Assembly (NCBI GenBank): GCA_035444285.1
Contig: DAOMOK010000012.1
Coordinates: 62,001 to 126,000 of the forward strand
Length of the DNA: 64,000 nt
Source of the DNA: CAADGU01 sp035444285
GTDB taxonomy: Bacteria > Chloroflexota > Anaerolineae > Promineifilales > Promineifilaceae
Direction of reading: 5' to 3'
The position numbers and the translations under genes were made by a program. The notes below the pieces were generated by a model that saw only the letters and a list, made by a program, of their open reading frames with translations, searched no databases and had not been told where the DNA came from. Positions 9,301-16,404 of the stretch are shown one piece after another (position 1 is the first letter of the stretch; each line of letters begins with the position of its first letter).

Positions 9301-9470
9301 TAGTGTTCACGGCCGTCGCCCAAGACCCCCGCGTCAACATTGAATTGAAAGAACGGGCGCGCCGCGGGTTAACGGCCGTGCCTGCCCCACCAAACCACCA
9401 GCCCGCCGATACCTTTCAACTGGCCGCCACCCTCGCCACTGAACTGGAACAGTTCACCCTCCCTTCGTAA
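6381..9470 (+). CDS. AfsR/SARP-like transcriptional regulator: BTAD, NB-ARC ATPase and TPR
   Basis: 1029 residues from ATG 6381 (MGAALPGTLQLTVLG); the open frame runs further 5' through the hairpin but looks non-coding. Residues 1-95 form an OmpR-like winged helix (LTVLGKPHI..., ALLIYLAVTGRPHSRPALSGLLWGD), followed by the bacterial transcriptional activator domain to about 245 (LYRGDFLEDFYL, EPWHEESHRQLMRLLAVNGQRSAALAQYE). A Pro/Ser-rich linker (about 257-275) leads to an NB-ARC-type ATPase with Walker A GMGGMGKTRLAL near 313, Walker B LLLVLDNFES near 383 and TSREPL near 415. The C-terminal third is TPR-like helical repeats. Known relatives bind DNA as ATP-driven activators of metabolic clusters. 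It is divergent from the FAD/ligase/P450 genes, which are candidate targets. Codons around 6706-6774 contain a GATTGGAGA repeat also found between genes. Confidence 0.92.
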   Translation: MGAALPGTLQLTVLGKPHITCQDQPLTADLVSAKGQALLIYLAVTGRPHSRPALSGLLWGDMPEETARANLRLTLSKLRKFLPETVLQADRLEIGLADFWLDVVEFEKRLEIGSWRLEIQPGSHPQSLLSLYRGDFLEDFYLSNAPDFDEWVAGQRERWRRKAVTGLSQWLDTAVQQNDHTTGIPLARKLLSIEPWHEESHRQLMRLLAVNGQRSAALAQYETCRRLLVIELSIEPSAETTALFEAIREDKVTSNHPLTPASSPPSSPPSPPPSPPRPGVIATLTPFVGRQAELEHLGMQLLDPHCRLLTIMGMGGMGKTRLALELAHTAVPHFPDGVTFVDLSSLAEGDLLVTAVTDALNLPLSGSASPETQLANYLAPRQLLLVLDNFESVLAGAGLVAHLLASAPRLTVLITSREPLNLHGEWLYPLSGLALPDDISGESAPYADALSFFANCARRTRPQFSLAEELPGVIDLCHLTGGMPLALELAAGWTKTLSVAEIVAEIQQDLGILQARQANRPERQRSIQAILDQSWQRLTPDEQTVFAQLAVFQGPFDRQAARQVAGADLGTLTGLLDTALLQRRQQTHYTIHPLVRQFAHGRLQANPSLYAETQAAYATTYAAFCATRLPQLIQRDLPALAEFKQEQDNIRAVWQWAVEQQNVAILGKLAQPLALYLAHYSYYQELYRRFDTAVTALTPLTNPDAQRVLAYALLELGNAHMILGKLSDADAALQASETLYAQCAIPHAPGLGTDPAIIRSIVAWMRSDFGTAVQLGEKALAQARTEQNRHNEAYAHFVLSGANIALGQYTIAQNHARQAFALAQPINDPWFLGYCHMELGKAALALGDFAAADSHFETAFALPQKVDNRTGMAMARLMLGESKRRQQQWDNAAQAFGEARQIYHDIQHRMGLARAYAGLGDAATGQGQLAPARDWYLHALKLVVAAGLHTYANTVLLGVGEWLAAVAQPERAGVVFTAVAQDPRVNIELKERARRGLTAVPAPPNHQPADTFQLAATLATELEQFTLPS
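6706..6774 (+). repeat. GATTGGAGA-type repeat embedded in the regulator coding sequence
   Basis: Tandem GATTGGAGA/GTTGGAGA units followed by a CCAATCTC counter-arm lie in frame inside the BTAD domain and encode LEIGSWRLEIQ. The same unit builds the intergenic palindromes at 41582-41630 and 55302-55336. The element seems to have entered a gene without breaking the frame. Confidence 0.65.
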
Positions 9471-9918
9471 TCTCCGCCCGCACATTTTGCACAAACTCGT
9501 CCCAGACCCGGTATTCACCCGGCTTCCAGACATGGGCCATCAAGTCATCAGCTTGTTCGGCCGACCAGCCCAGGCGCTTCATGGCATACAGCGAATAGAA
9601 TGCGGTGACACGGTAGTTGGCGGCGCAGTGGATGAGGGTTTTGTGGTATACGGCCGTGTCCATCGCCGTTGCAAACGCCGCAAAATCTTCCTTCTGTGGG
9701 TTGCCCCATTCCACCGGGATGTGGACATACTGCATCCCCAATTCCCGCACCAGCCCCGCTTCATCCGGCAGTGAGTAACGCGGGTCCACTGTCGCCAGGT
9801 TAATTACCGTTGCAAAGCCTTCATCTGCCGCCGCCCGCAACTGCGCTTCCGTCGGCTGCCCGCCGGTAATGGTGTGGTCATTGATTTGTTTGAAGTTGTA
9901 TATCTCTTGGGTACTCAT
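9454..9918 (-). CDS. Protein tyrosine phosphatase-like protein with shortened P-loop
   Basis: 154 residues from ATG 9918, with AAAGGAGATGG upstream. The fold pattern of small dual-specificity phosphatases is visible: ITGGQPTEAQL near the N-terminus (the sulfide-quinone/blh-type phosphatase start), VINLA, a general-acid region, and the signature LIHCAANYRVTAFYSLYA near residue 96. The signature reads C-A-A-N-Y-R, one residue shorter than the canonical CX5R, a pattern I associate with a PTP-like subfamily; activity on phosphotyrosine is therefore uncertain. Its 3' end overlaps the convergent regulator gene by 17 nt. Cytoplasmic. Confidence 0.8.
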   Translation of the reverse strand: MSTQEIYNFKQINDHTITGGQPTEAQLRAAADEGFATVINLATVDPRYSLPDEAGLVRELGMQYVHIPVEWGNPQKEDFAAFATAMDTAVYHKTLIHCAANYRVTAFYSLYAMKRLGWSAEQADDLMAHVWKPGEYRVWDEFVQNVRAEITKGG

Positions 9919-9999
9919 CCAGTTGCCATCTCCTTTGACCCTGATTATAGTCTATCCATCTGGTAATCCCTATCACCTGGCACTCGAAAAGGAGAACGT

Positions 10000-10503
10000 A
10001 TGACCGAAACAGCACCTGCCCGCCAACGCCTGATTGAATGGCAAGACCCCCGACTGACGGCCGTGAAAGCCACCCAAATGAACGGCATGGACTTTTTCCG
10101 CGCCTGGTTCAGCGGTGAAGTGCCCGCGCCTCCCATTGGTGTATTGATGGGTTTTGGGCTACAGGAGGTGGCGGACGGCCGTATCACCTTTACCATGCAG
10201 CCCGCCGAATACCACTTCAACCCCATCGGCACCGTCCATGGCGGCGTCATTGCCACCATCCTGGACTCGGCCATGTCCTGTGCCGTCCACACCAAACTAC
10301 CGGTCGGCGGTGGCTATACGACGCTAGAAATCAAGGTCAACTACATTCGCCCCATCCTGGCCGACAGCGGCGAACTACACTGTACCGGCCAGGTCATCCA
10401 CATGGGCCGCCGTTCAGCTACTGCGGAAGGCAAACTGGTGGGCACAGACGGCAAACTGTACGCGCACGGCACAGCGACGTGCATGGTGTTTTTGCCGGAG
10501 TGA
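10000..10503 (+). CDS. PaaI-family hotdog thioesterase
   Basis: 167 residues, ATG 10000 preceded by AAAAGGAGAACGT. The hotdog core carries the hallmark HGG motif (GTVHGGVIATILDSAMSCAVHT), in which the strand-helix junction forms the active site, and the later TTLEIKVNYIRPI and GRRSATAEGKLV blocks are typical of the PaaI/YbgC-like acyl-CoA thioesterase group. It should hydrolyse an acyl-CoA or aryl-CoA thioester in the cytoplasm. An N-terminal extension of about 45 residues precedes the hotdog. It is transcribed divergently from the phosphatase-like gene and converges on hypB; no operon partner is apparent. Confidence 0.9.
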   Translation: MTETAPARQRLIEWQDPRLTAVKATQMNGMDFFRAWFSGEVPAPPIGVLMGFGLQEVADGRITFTMQPAEYHFNPIGTVHGGVIATILDSAMSCAVHTKLPVGGGYTTLEIKVNYIRPILADSGELHCTGQVIHMGRRSATAEGKLVGTDGKLYAHGTATCMVFLPE

Positions 10504-10505
10504 GT

Positions 10506-10560
10506 AAATCGGTGATGCGTGATGCGTGAGTCCTCTCTTGTCACGCATCACGTATCACGC
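10506..10560. repeat. Heptamer-type inverted repeat at the thioesterase/hypB junction
   Basis: Units of GTGATGC/GTGATAC form a palindrome (GTGATGCGTGATGCGTGAG ... CACGCATCACGTATCACG). It lies between the convergent genes, and the last residues (VIRDA) and stop of hypB are encoded within it. It is in the right place for a bidirectional terminator. Confidence 0.7.
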
Positions 10561-11209
10561 CTCCAACAGCCTCTAACAACCAGTTTGCCCACGCCGCAAA
10601 CCCCTCCCCGGTTTTGCAAGAGAGCGGGAAAAAGGCCGCTTCGGGGTTGAGCAGTTCGATGCCTTGCCGGAAGTAGGCGATGTTGAAATCAACGTAGGGC
10701 AGCAAGTCTGTCTTGTTCAAAATGAGGGCGTCAATGCCCCGATAAATGCCGGGGTACTTGTATGGTTTGTCGTCCCCCTCCGGTACGCTGGCGACGACGA
10801 TATTGGCATGTGTGCCCAGCCTGAACCCCGCCGGGCAAACGAGGTTGCCCACGTTTTCCACCACCAGCAAATCCAATTCGGCCAGGGGTAGCTGCGGTAG
10901 CGCCCTGGCCACCATGGCCGCGTCCAGGTGGCAGGCGCCGCCAGTGTTGATTTGCACGGCAGGCATCCCGGCGGCCAATACTTTGTCGGCGTCAATGGTG
11001 ACGGGAGCGGTGTCGCCCTCGACAACGCCGAGGGTGAGGTGCGGGGCAACGGCCGTAATCGTGCGCAGGATCAGGCTCGTTTTGCCCGCGCCCGGCGAGG
11101 CCATGACGTTGATGGCAAAGACGCCGTGCGCGTCCAGCAGCGCCCGGTTTTGTTCCGCCAACCGGTCGTTGGCGCTCATAATCTCTTCGACAATGGCGAC
11201 TTTAGTCAT
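10541..11209 (-). CDS. hypB: Hydrogenase nickel-incorporation GTPase HypB
   Basis: 222 residues from ATG 11209 (AAAGGATCAACA upstream). SIMIBI-class GTPase that delivers nickel to the hydrogenase large subunit together with HypA. The P-loop ASPGAGKTSLI lies at residues 37-47, with VVEGD, NTGGACHLDAAMV (switch region with metal-binding Cys/His) and the base-recognition NKTDL near residue 163. There is no His-rich N-terminal stretch and no CXXCGC N-terminal high-affinity Ni site, so it is the short form. It is the last gene of the hox operon. The C-terminal residues VIRDA are encoded by a heptamer repeat. Confidence 0.95.
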   Translation of the reverse strand: MTKVAIVEEIMSANDRLAEQNRALLDAHGVFAINVMASPGAGKTSLILRTITAVAPHLTLGVVEGDTAPVTIDADKVLAAGMPAVQINTGGACHLDAAMVARALPQLPLAELDLLVVENVGNLVCPAGFRLGTHANIVVASVPEGDDKPYKYPGIYRGIDALILNKTDLLPYVDFNIAYFRQGIELLNPEAAFFPLSCKTGEGFAAWANWLLEAVGGVIRDA

Positions 11210-11246
11210 TGTTGATCCTTTTCTTTATCATCGCGGCGGTCGAACT

Positions 11247-11332
11247 GTCATTCCGAGCGGAGTCTTCGGAGCGAGGAATCCCACCACCGCAAAAGTAGAC
11301 GAGATTCCTCCTCGAAGACTCGTCGGAATGAC
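11247..11332. repeat. Long inverted repeat GTCATTCCGA...TCGGAATGAC
   Basis: An 86-bp imperfect palindrome starts GTCATTCCGAGCGGAGTCTT and ends with the complement. It lies between hypB and the hydrogenase protease, and the last 28 or so codons of the protease read straight through it. Such GTCATTCC palindromes are, from general knowledge, common dispersed elements in bacterial genomes. Confidence 0.8.
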
Positions 11333-11784
11333 ACTTTGCCTGGTTTGGTCGTTGCACTACTGAAGCGGTTACTGCGGACCATTTCTATTACCTGCTCCAC
11401 GCTTTCCTGCACAGGCGGGGAGAGGGTCTCACTGTAGCCAAAATCCTGGCCGGTGATGGTGATGAGGTGGGCGGGAGGACAACGGCCGTACAACTCCCCC
11501 ACCATCGCCAACAACACACCCGGACTCATCTGGTGCGAAGCGGCCAAACCTTGCCGGTCGGGGGCCAATGGCTGCACCTGCACCGCGCCCGGTTCACCCA
11601 TCACCGTTGCGTCCACAAAGATGACGTGGACGGCCGTCTGCATCAGGTCGGCGTGTTCGGGCAAGAGTTGGTGCAGGGGCACGGCCGTGATACCCGCCGC
11701 CCCGTGCAGCCGTTCCGCCACCACCCAGCCCACGCCATCATCGCCGCGCAGGGGGTTGCCGTAGCCGAGTACCAGTGTGTTCAT
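11248..11784 (-). CDS. [NiFe] hydrogenase maturation protease (HyaD/HycI/HoxW type)
   Basis: 178 residues from ATG 11784. It cleaves the C-terminal peptide of the hydrogenase large subunit after nickel insertion. The family signature LVLGYGNPLRGDDGVGW is at residues 4-20, with the nickel-sensing acidic residue in GDDGVG, a second one in IFVDATVMGEPG, and the His in SHQMSPG. The genuine protein probably ends near residue 150; the remaining Arg/Ser/Glu-rich tail (RVFEEESRLLLRWWDSSLRRL) comes from the inverted repeat and has no family counterpart that I know of. It directly follows hoxH, which makes HoxH the likely substrate. Confidence 0.9.
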   Translation of the reverse strand: MNTLVLGYGNPLRGDDGVGWVVAERLHGAAGITAVPLHQLLPEHADLMQTAVHVIFVDATVMGEPGAVQVQPLAPDRQGLAASHQMSPGVLLAMVGELYGRCPPAHLITITGQDFGYSETLSPPVQESVEQVIEMVRSNRFSSATTKPGKVSFRRVFEEESRLLLRWWDSSLRRLRSE

Positions 11785-11853
11785 TGACCCGTAATCCGTG
11801 ACCCGTAAACCGTAAACCGTAATCGGCTCACGGATTACGGTTTACGGATTACG
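11785..11853. repeat. Heptamer repeat palindrome downstream of hoxH
   Basis: Degenerate 7-mers (CCGTAAT, CCGTAAA, CCGTGAC) run into their complement (CGGATTACGGTTTACGGATT), giving a stem of about 24 bp. It fills the gap between hoxH and the protease gene. Confidence 0.75.
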
Positions 11854-11855
11854 CC

Positions 11856-13280
11856 TCACCCTCTTCGCACCTCATCCACCACTTCCCCATCCGCCGCCAG
11901 CAACTGCACGTGCAGCGCCATATGGCCGACGGCGTGGGTGGAGCAGCTCAGGCAGGGGTCAAAGGCGCGGATGACCGCTTCCACCCGGTTCAACATCGGC
12001 TCTTCAATTTTGGTAGAGCGAATGAACTGGCGCGCCACTTGCAGCACGCCCTTGTTCATGGCCAGGTTATTGTGCCCGGTGGCGATGACCAGATTCACCC
12101 AACGGATGAGGCCGTTTTCGTCAATCTTGTAATGGTGCAGCAATGTGCCGCGCGGCGCTTCCGACATGCCGATCCCTTCCAACTGGTTGGGCGAGGCAAA
12201 AGCGCGCACATGTTGGCTCAAGATGTCGGGATCATTCAGGATTTGCTCCAGCCGTTCAATGCAGTAGAGCATCTCCACCAGCCGGGCATAGTGATACATG
12301 TAGGAACTGAGGACAGCGCCGCGCTGCAAGGCGCGGAATTCGGCCCATTCCTGGTCGGCCAGCGGCGTGCCGCAGCGGGAGATGATGTTCATGCGTGCCA
12401 ATGGCCCTACGCGGTAGATGCCGTCCGGGTAGCCCATCGGTTTGTAGAAAGGCGACTTCAAGTAGGAGTCCGGCTCCACCGCTTCAGCGATGTACTCCTG
12501 GTACTTCTCCGGCGGCAGTTGGTCGGCGACGATGTTGCCCACCGCATCTACGATGCGAATGTTGCCGCCATACATGGAGATACGGCCGTCTCGATGCACC
12601 AACCCCATGAACAACGACGGGAAATTGGCAAAACTGCGAATCTCCGCATCAAAATTGCCAAATATCCCCTTGTACCAATCCAATGTACGCAGCACCCGCG
12701 CCTTCGCGTCGGGTGTATGGCCCAGGATGATGTTGCGGTGTTCTTCCGTCAGCGGCGCGCTGACGCCGCCGGGCACTACCCAGGCCGGGTGAATCCGTTT
12801 ACCGCCCAATAGTTCGATGATGGATTGCCCAAATTTGCGCAGAGCGATGCCGTCCTTTGCCAGTTCCGGGTATTTTTGCATCACGCCAAAGATGTGGCGT
12901 TCGGCGGGGTCGGCGTCGAAGCCCATCACAAAGTCTGGCGATGACAGGTGGAAAAAGCTGAGGGCATGGGACTGGGTGATTTGGGCCAGATTCATAATGC
13001 GGCGCAGGTTGGCGGCTGTTTCGGGGATGCGCACCGCCAGTAGCGCGTCGCCGGCTTTGGCGCTGGCGATCAGGTGGGAGACGGGGCAGATGCCACAGAT
13101 GCGGGCGGTGAGGGCGGGCATTTCGTAGAACGGCCGTCCCTCCGTCATCTTCTCAAACCCGCGAAACTGCGTCACATGAAACCGCGCATCCGCCACCTGC
13201 CCCTTGTCATCTAGCTGAATCGTAATTTTGCTGTGCCCCTCAATCCGGGTCACGGGATCAATCGTTATTGTTTTGCTCAT
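11856..13280 (-). CDS. hoxH: NAD-linked [NiFe] hydrogenase large subunit HoxH
   Basis: 474 residues from ATG 13280 (MSKTITIDPVTRIEGH) with AAAGGAATC upstream; the 11-residue 5' extension is rejected. It carries the Ni-Fe active site. The N-terminal ligand pair is in RICGICPVSH (about residue 60), and the C-terminal pair in DPCLSCSTH. The stretch after the final His (AVGHMALHVQLL..., about 25 residues) is the expected pro-peptide removed by a maturation protease. EGH and the GGxR/HPAW blocks are typical of group 3 enzymes. The position after hoxEFUY identifies the bidirectional group 3d type that couples H2 and NAD+/NADH in the cytoplasm. hypA and hypB are in the same gene run. Confidence 0.95.
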   Translation of the reverse strand: MSKTITIDPVTRIEGHSKITIQLDDKGQVADARFHVTQFRGFEKMTEGRPFYEMPALTARICGICPVSHLIASAKAGDALLAVRIPETAANLRRIMNLAQITQSHALSFFHLSSPDFVMGFDADPAERHIFGVMQKYPELAKDGIALRKFGQSIIELLGGKRIHPAWVVPGGVSAPLTEEHRNIILGHTPDAKARVLRTLDWYKGIFGNFDAEIRSFANFPSLFMGLVHRDGRISMYGGNIRIVDAVGNIVADQLPPEKYQEYIAEAVEPDSYLKSPFYKPMGYPDGIYRVGPLARMNIISRCGTPLADQEWAEFRALQRGAVLSSYMYHYARLVEMLYCIERLEQILNDPDILSQHVRAFASPNQLEGIGMSEAPRGTLLHHYKIDENGLIRWVNLVIATGHNNLAMNKGVLQVARQFIRSTKIEEPMLNRVEAVIRAFDPCLSCSTHAVGHMALHVQLLAADGEVVDEVRRG

Positions 13281-13296
13281 GGTTGATTCCTTTCGG

Positions 13297-13385
13297 CGTG
13301 ATGCGTTGGTCACCCGTCACCCGTCACTCGTCAGCAATATGTGACGAGTGACAAGTGACGAGTGATAAATTGGTCACGCATAACG
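13297..13385. repeat. Inverted repeat with GTCACCC/GTGACGA units between hoxY and hoxH
   Basis: Units GTCACCCGTCACCCGTCACTC are followed by GTGACGAGTGACAAGTGACG, giving a long imperfect hairpin. It is a variant of the heptamer families seen in other gaps. Confidence 0.65.
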
Positions 13386-13388
13386 TTC

Positions 13389-13925
13389 CTACGCCCCAAA
13401 CCTTGTCCGCCCCGTCAAGTCTGGTTTTCTTCCGTCCAGCAATTCCGTCAGCACAAAAAAGATGGTGTCGGCCGAGGGCGGGCAGCCGGGCACAAACACA
13501 TCCACCGCCACCACCTGATGCACCGGCACCGACATCTCGCGCAGCGGCGGGATCACCTGCACCGGAATTTGCTGGTTCAGTTGCGCATTTTCGTGGTATG
13601 CCCGGTCATACAGCGCCGACACCTTGAACGGATTGCGCATACCGGGCACATTGGCCGTCACCGCACAGTCACCCAGCGACACCAAAATTTTGGTATGGGC
13701 GCGCACCTTTTGGATTTTTTCGTAATCCTCTTCGTTGCTGACCGCCCCTTCCACCAGGGTCACATCCACCATGTCCGGGAACTCTTTGTGGTCTACCAGC
13801 GGGCTGTAGAGCAGATCAGCCAGTTGCGCCAGGTCAACCAGCCGCTCATCAATATCTAAAAAGGACATATGGCAGCCGGAACAACCGTCCAGCCACACCG
13901 TCGCCAGTTTTGTTTTATTGCTCAT
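13389..13925 (-). CDS. hoxY: NAD-linked hydrogenase small subunit HoxY
   Basis: 178 residues from ATG 13925. It binds the proximal [4Fe-4S] cluster next to HoxH. Ligand Cys residues are visible in DGCSGCHMSF (residues 14-23), GDCAV, and the C-terminal VPGCPPSADTI, the normal pattern of short group 3d small subunits, which lack the medial and distal clusters. No Tat signal, so the enzyme is cytoplasmic. It lies between hoxU and hoxH with repeat-filled gaps on both sides. Confidence 0.95.
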   Translation of the reverse strand: MSNKTKLATVWLDGCSGCHMSFLDIDERLVDLAQLADLLYSPLVDHKEFPDMVDVTLVEGAVSNEEDYEKIQKVRAHTKILVSLGDCAVTANVPGMRNPFKVSALYDRAYHENAQLNQQIPVQVIPPLREMSVPVHQVVAVDVFVPGCPPSADTIFFVLTELLDGRKPDLTGRTRFGA

Positions 13926-13937
13926 AGTTTTTTTCTC

Positions 13938-14014
13938 CGTAACCCGTATTCCGTTATCCGTTATCCGTTATTCGACTACGGTTTACGGATTACGATTCAC
14001 GGATTACGATTCAC
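13938..14014. repeat. Heptamer repeat palindrome between hoxU and hoxY
   Basis: Tandem CCGTTAT/CCGTATT units followed by complementary CGGATTAC/ACGATTC units form a hairpin in the 92-nt gap inside the hox operon. Confidence 0.7.
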
Positions 14015-14017
14015 GCT

Positions 14018-14746
14018 TCACTCACTATCCCCCTCCCGCCCTTCGCGCATGAGGGCCAGGTAGGGCAGGAATTCGTGCCGTTTTTGCATCTCGGCCACCG
14101 ATTTGCCTTTTTCAAAGAGGGCGCCTGTGGGGCAGGCCTGCACACATTTGCCACAACTGGTGCAGCTAATGGCTTCGTCCCAGGGCTGGTTCAGGTCGGC
14201 CACAATGCGGGCTTCTACGCCGCGCCCCATCACGTCCCAGGTGTGCGCCCCCTCAATTTCGTCACAGACGCGCACACAGCGGGTACAGAGGATGCAGCGG
14301 TTGTGATCCAGGCCAAAGTAGGGATGGCTGGCATCCAACGGCAGACTGGGATTGAGATACGGGATGCCCACATGGGTCATGCCCAATTCAAAAGCCAGCC
14401 CTTGCAGTTCACACGCGCCGTTGGAAACGCAGACGGCGCAGACATGGTTGCGCTCGGCAAAGAGCAAATCCAGCACTTGTTTGCGGTAGGTGGTTAGCTG
14501 ATCGGAAACGGTGCTGACTTCCATGCCTTCCTGGGGATAGGTCATGCAGGCAGGGAAGAGGCGGGTGGCACCTTTGACTTCTACCATGCAGAGGCGGCAA
14601 CCGCCATATGGGGTGACGCTTTCCAGGTAACAGAGGGTGGGAATGCGGATGCCGTTTTGCCGCGCCAGTTCCAGGATGGTTTCGTCTTCACGGGCAGCAA
14701 TATCTTGCCCGTCAATTTTGAAGGTGATGATTTGGGAGCGTTTCAT
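14018..14746 (-). CDS. hoxU: NAD-linked hydrogenase diaphorase FeS subunit HoxU
   Basis: 242 residues from ATG 14746, with GGAGG 8 nt upstream and a 4-nt overlap with the hoxF stop. It is homologous to the N-terminal part of complex I NuoG. The N-terminal [2Fe-2S] domain has Cys in PTLCYLESVTPYGGCRLCMV and FPACM; a His/Cys-rich 4Fe-4S segment follows (HVCAVCVSNGACELQ), then two ferredoxin-type clusters, CILCTRCVRVCDE and CTSCGKCVQACPTG. It carries electrons from HoxY to the flavin in HoxF. Length and motif order match HoxU. Confidence 0.95.
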   Translation of the reverse strand: MKRSQIITFKIDGQDIAAREDETILELARQNGIRIPTLCYLESVTPYGGCRLCMVEVKGATRLFPACMTYPQEGMEVSTVSDQLTTYRKQVLDLLFAERNHVCAVCVSNGACELQGLAFELGMTHVGIPYLNPSLPLDASHPYFGLDHNRCILCTRCVRVCDEIEGAHTWDVMGRGVEARIVADLNQPWDEAISCTSCGKCVQACPTGALFEKGKSVAEMQKRHEFLPYLALMREGREGDSE

Positions 14747-16404
14747 GGTTGCGCCTCCGGGGTGGCAACGGCCGTGACCCGTTCACCATCTATCAATAAA
14801 TCCAGATATTCCTGCCGGAAGTAGCGCAGGGTGCTGTTCACCGGGTTGGGCGCGGTCTGCCCCAATCCACACAAGCTGGTCTCGCGCACCATTTTGCACA
14901 GCTTTTCCAGCAGGGCGAGGTCTTTGGTTGTGGCCTTACCGGCATAAATTTTGTCCAGCAGATGATACATTTGCACCGTGCCCACGCGGCAGGGCACACA
15001 TTTGCCACACGATTCCGTCATGCAAAATTCCATGAAATAGCGGGCCACATCCACCATGTGCGAGGTTTCGTCCATCACAATCAACCCGCCCGACCCCATG
15101 ATGGAGCCGAGTTGTTGCAGTGATTCATAATCTACAGGTGTGTCCAGATACGCTTCGGGGATACAGCCGCCGGACGGGCCACCGGTTTGCACTGCTTTGA
15201 GGGCACGGCCGTTGGGCACACCACCGCCGATCTCAAACACAATCTCGCGCAGGGGGATACCCATGGGCACCTCAATCAGGCCGGTATTGTTGATGGCCCC
15301 CGCCAGGGCAAATACCTTGGTGCCCTTGCTCTTGGCCGTGCCGATGCCCGCATACCAGTCGCCGCCGTTGCGGATGATGGGCGCTATATTGGCGAACGTT
15401 TCCACGTTGTTAATCAGGGTCGGTTCACCCCACAATCCATACTCCGCCGGGTATGGTGGGCGGGGACGAGGCTGCCCCCGCTTGCCCTCCACCGAGGCGA
15501 TGAGAGCCGTCTCTTCGCCGCAGACAAAGGCGCCCGCCCCCAGCCGGATTTCAATCTGGAAGTTGAAGTTAGCGCCACAGACGCCGCTGCCCAAGACGCC
15601 CAAACGCCGCGCCTGGTTAATCGCCTTTTTTAGCCGGGCCACCGCCAGCGGATATTCACCGCGCACGTAGATGTAGCCTTTGTCCGCGCCGATGGCATAA
15701 CCGGCGATGGCCATGCCTTCCAGCACCCGGTGTGGGTCGCTTTCCAACACACTGCGGTCCATAAAGGCGCCGGGGTCGCCTTCGTCGGCGTTGCAGATGA
15801 CGTATTTGCGTTGTTTGGCGTCGGCTTTAGCCACCGTTGTCCATTTGAGGCCGGTGGGGTAGCCACCACCGCCGCGCCCGCGCAGCCCGCTGCGCACCAC
15901 TTCGTCTATCACATCGTTGGGCGTCATTTCGGTCACGGCCGTGAGCAAACCCTGATACCCACCCGCGGCCACATACTCCTCAATCCGTTCCGGGTCAATA
16001 TGGCCGCTGTTTTCCAACACAATTTTCGTTTGCCGCTGGAAGAAGGGCGTCTCGGTAGCGCAAACCAGGTCGCTGGCTTTTTCATCGGCGGTCAGCACCG
16101 CCACAATTTGCGGTGTGTTATCCGGCGTCACGTGTTGGTAGAGGGTTTCGCTCTCGGGCTGATCGCGGTGGCTGACGGCCACCAGCGGGCCGCGGGAACA
16201 CAAGCCCAGGCAGCCCACGCCTTTCACCTGGCAACTGGCGCTGTGACCATTCTCTTTCAACTGCTGCTGGAATGTTTCCAGCACCTTATCGCTTTGCGAC
16301 GAGAGACAACTGGCCGCCACACACACATGCACCGCATGGTCAAATTTGGCCGCCGCCGCCTGCTCTTTCGCCGTGATTTGTTCAAATTGTTCATTCATCG
16401 TCAT
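14743..16404 (-). CDS. hoxF: NAD-linked hydrogenase diaphorase flavoprotein HoxF
   Basis: 553 residues from ATG 16404 (MTMNEQ); the ATG two codons later is equally possible, and both are served by GGAGG. The N-terminal 130 residues are thioredoxin-like [2Fe-2S] sequence (VAASCLSSQSDK, CLGLCSRGP). The NuoF-like part follows: GLRGRGGGGYPTGLKW binds NADH, CNADEGDPGAFMDR and GAGAFVCGEETALIASVEGKRG bind FMN/NADH, and ESCGKCVPCRVG plus a later Cys bind a 4Fe-4S cluster. It oxidises or reduces NAD(H). It overlaps hoxE by 14 nt and hoxU by 4 nt, so the three are translationally coupled. Confidence 0.95.
   Translation of the reverse strand: MTMNEQFEQITAKEQAAAAKFDHAVHVCVAASCLSSQSDKVLETFQQQLKENGHSASCQVKGVGCLGLCSRGPLVAVSHRDQPESETLYQHVTPDNTPQIVAVLTADEKASDLVCATETPFFQRQTKIVLENSGHIDPERIEEYVAAGGYQGLLTAVTEMTPNDVIDEVVRSGLRGRGGGGYPTGLKWTTVAKADAKQRKYVICNADEGDPGAFMDRSVLESDPHRVLEGMAIAGYAIGADKGYIYVRGEYPLAVARLKKAINQARRLGVLGSGVCGANFNFQIEIRLGAGAFVCGEETALIASVEGKRGQPRPRPPYPAEYGLWGEPTLINNVETFANIAPIIRNGGDWYAGIGTAKSKGTKVFALAGAINNTGLIEVPMGIPLREIVFEIGGGVPNGRALKAVQTGGPSGGCIPEAYLDTPVDYESLQQLGSIMGSGGLIVMDETSHMVDVARYFMEFCMTESCGKCVPCRVGTVQMYHLLDKIYAGKATTKDLALLEKLCKMVRETSLCGLGQTAPNPVNSTLRYFRQEYLDLLIDGERVTAVATPEAQP

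Noticed and set aside
16391..16404. hoxE/hoxF overlap as a frameshift or fusion
   Set aside because: Both genes have a proper start, stop and ribosome-binding site; a 14-nt overlap is ordinary translational coupling.
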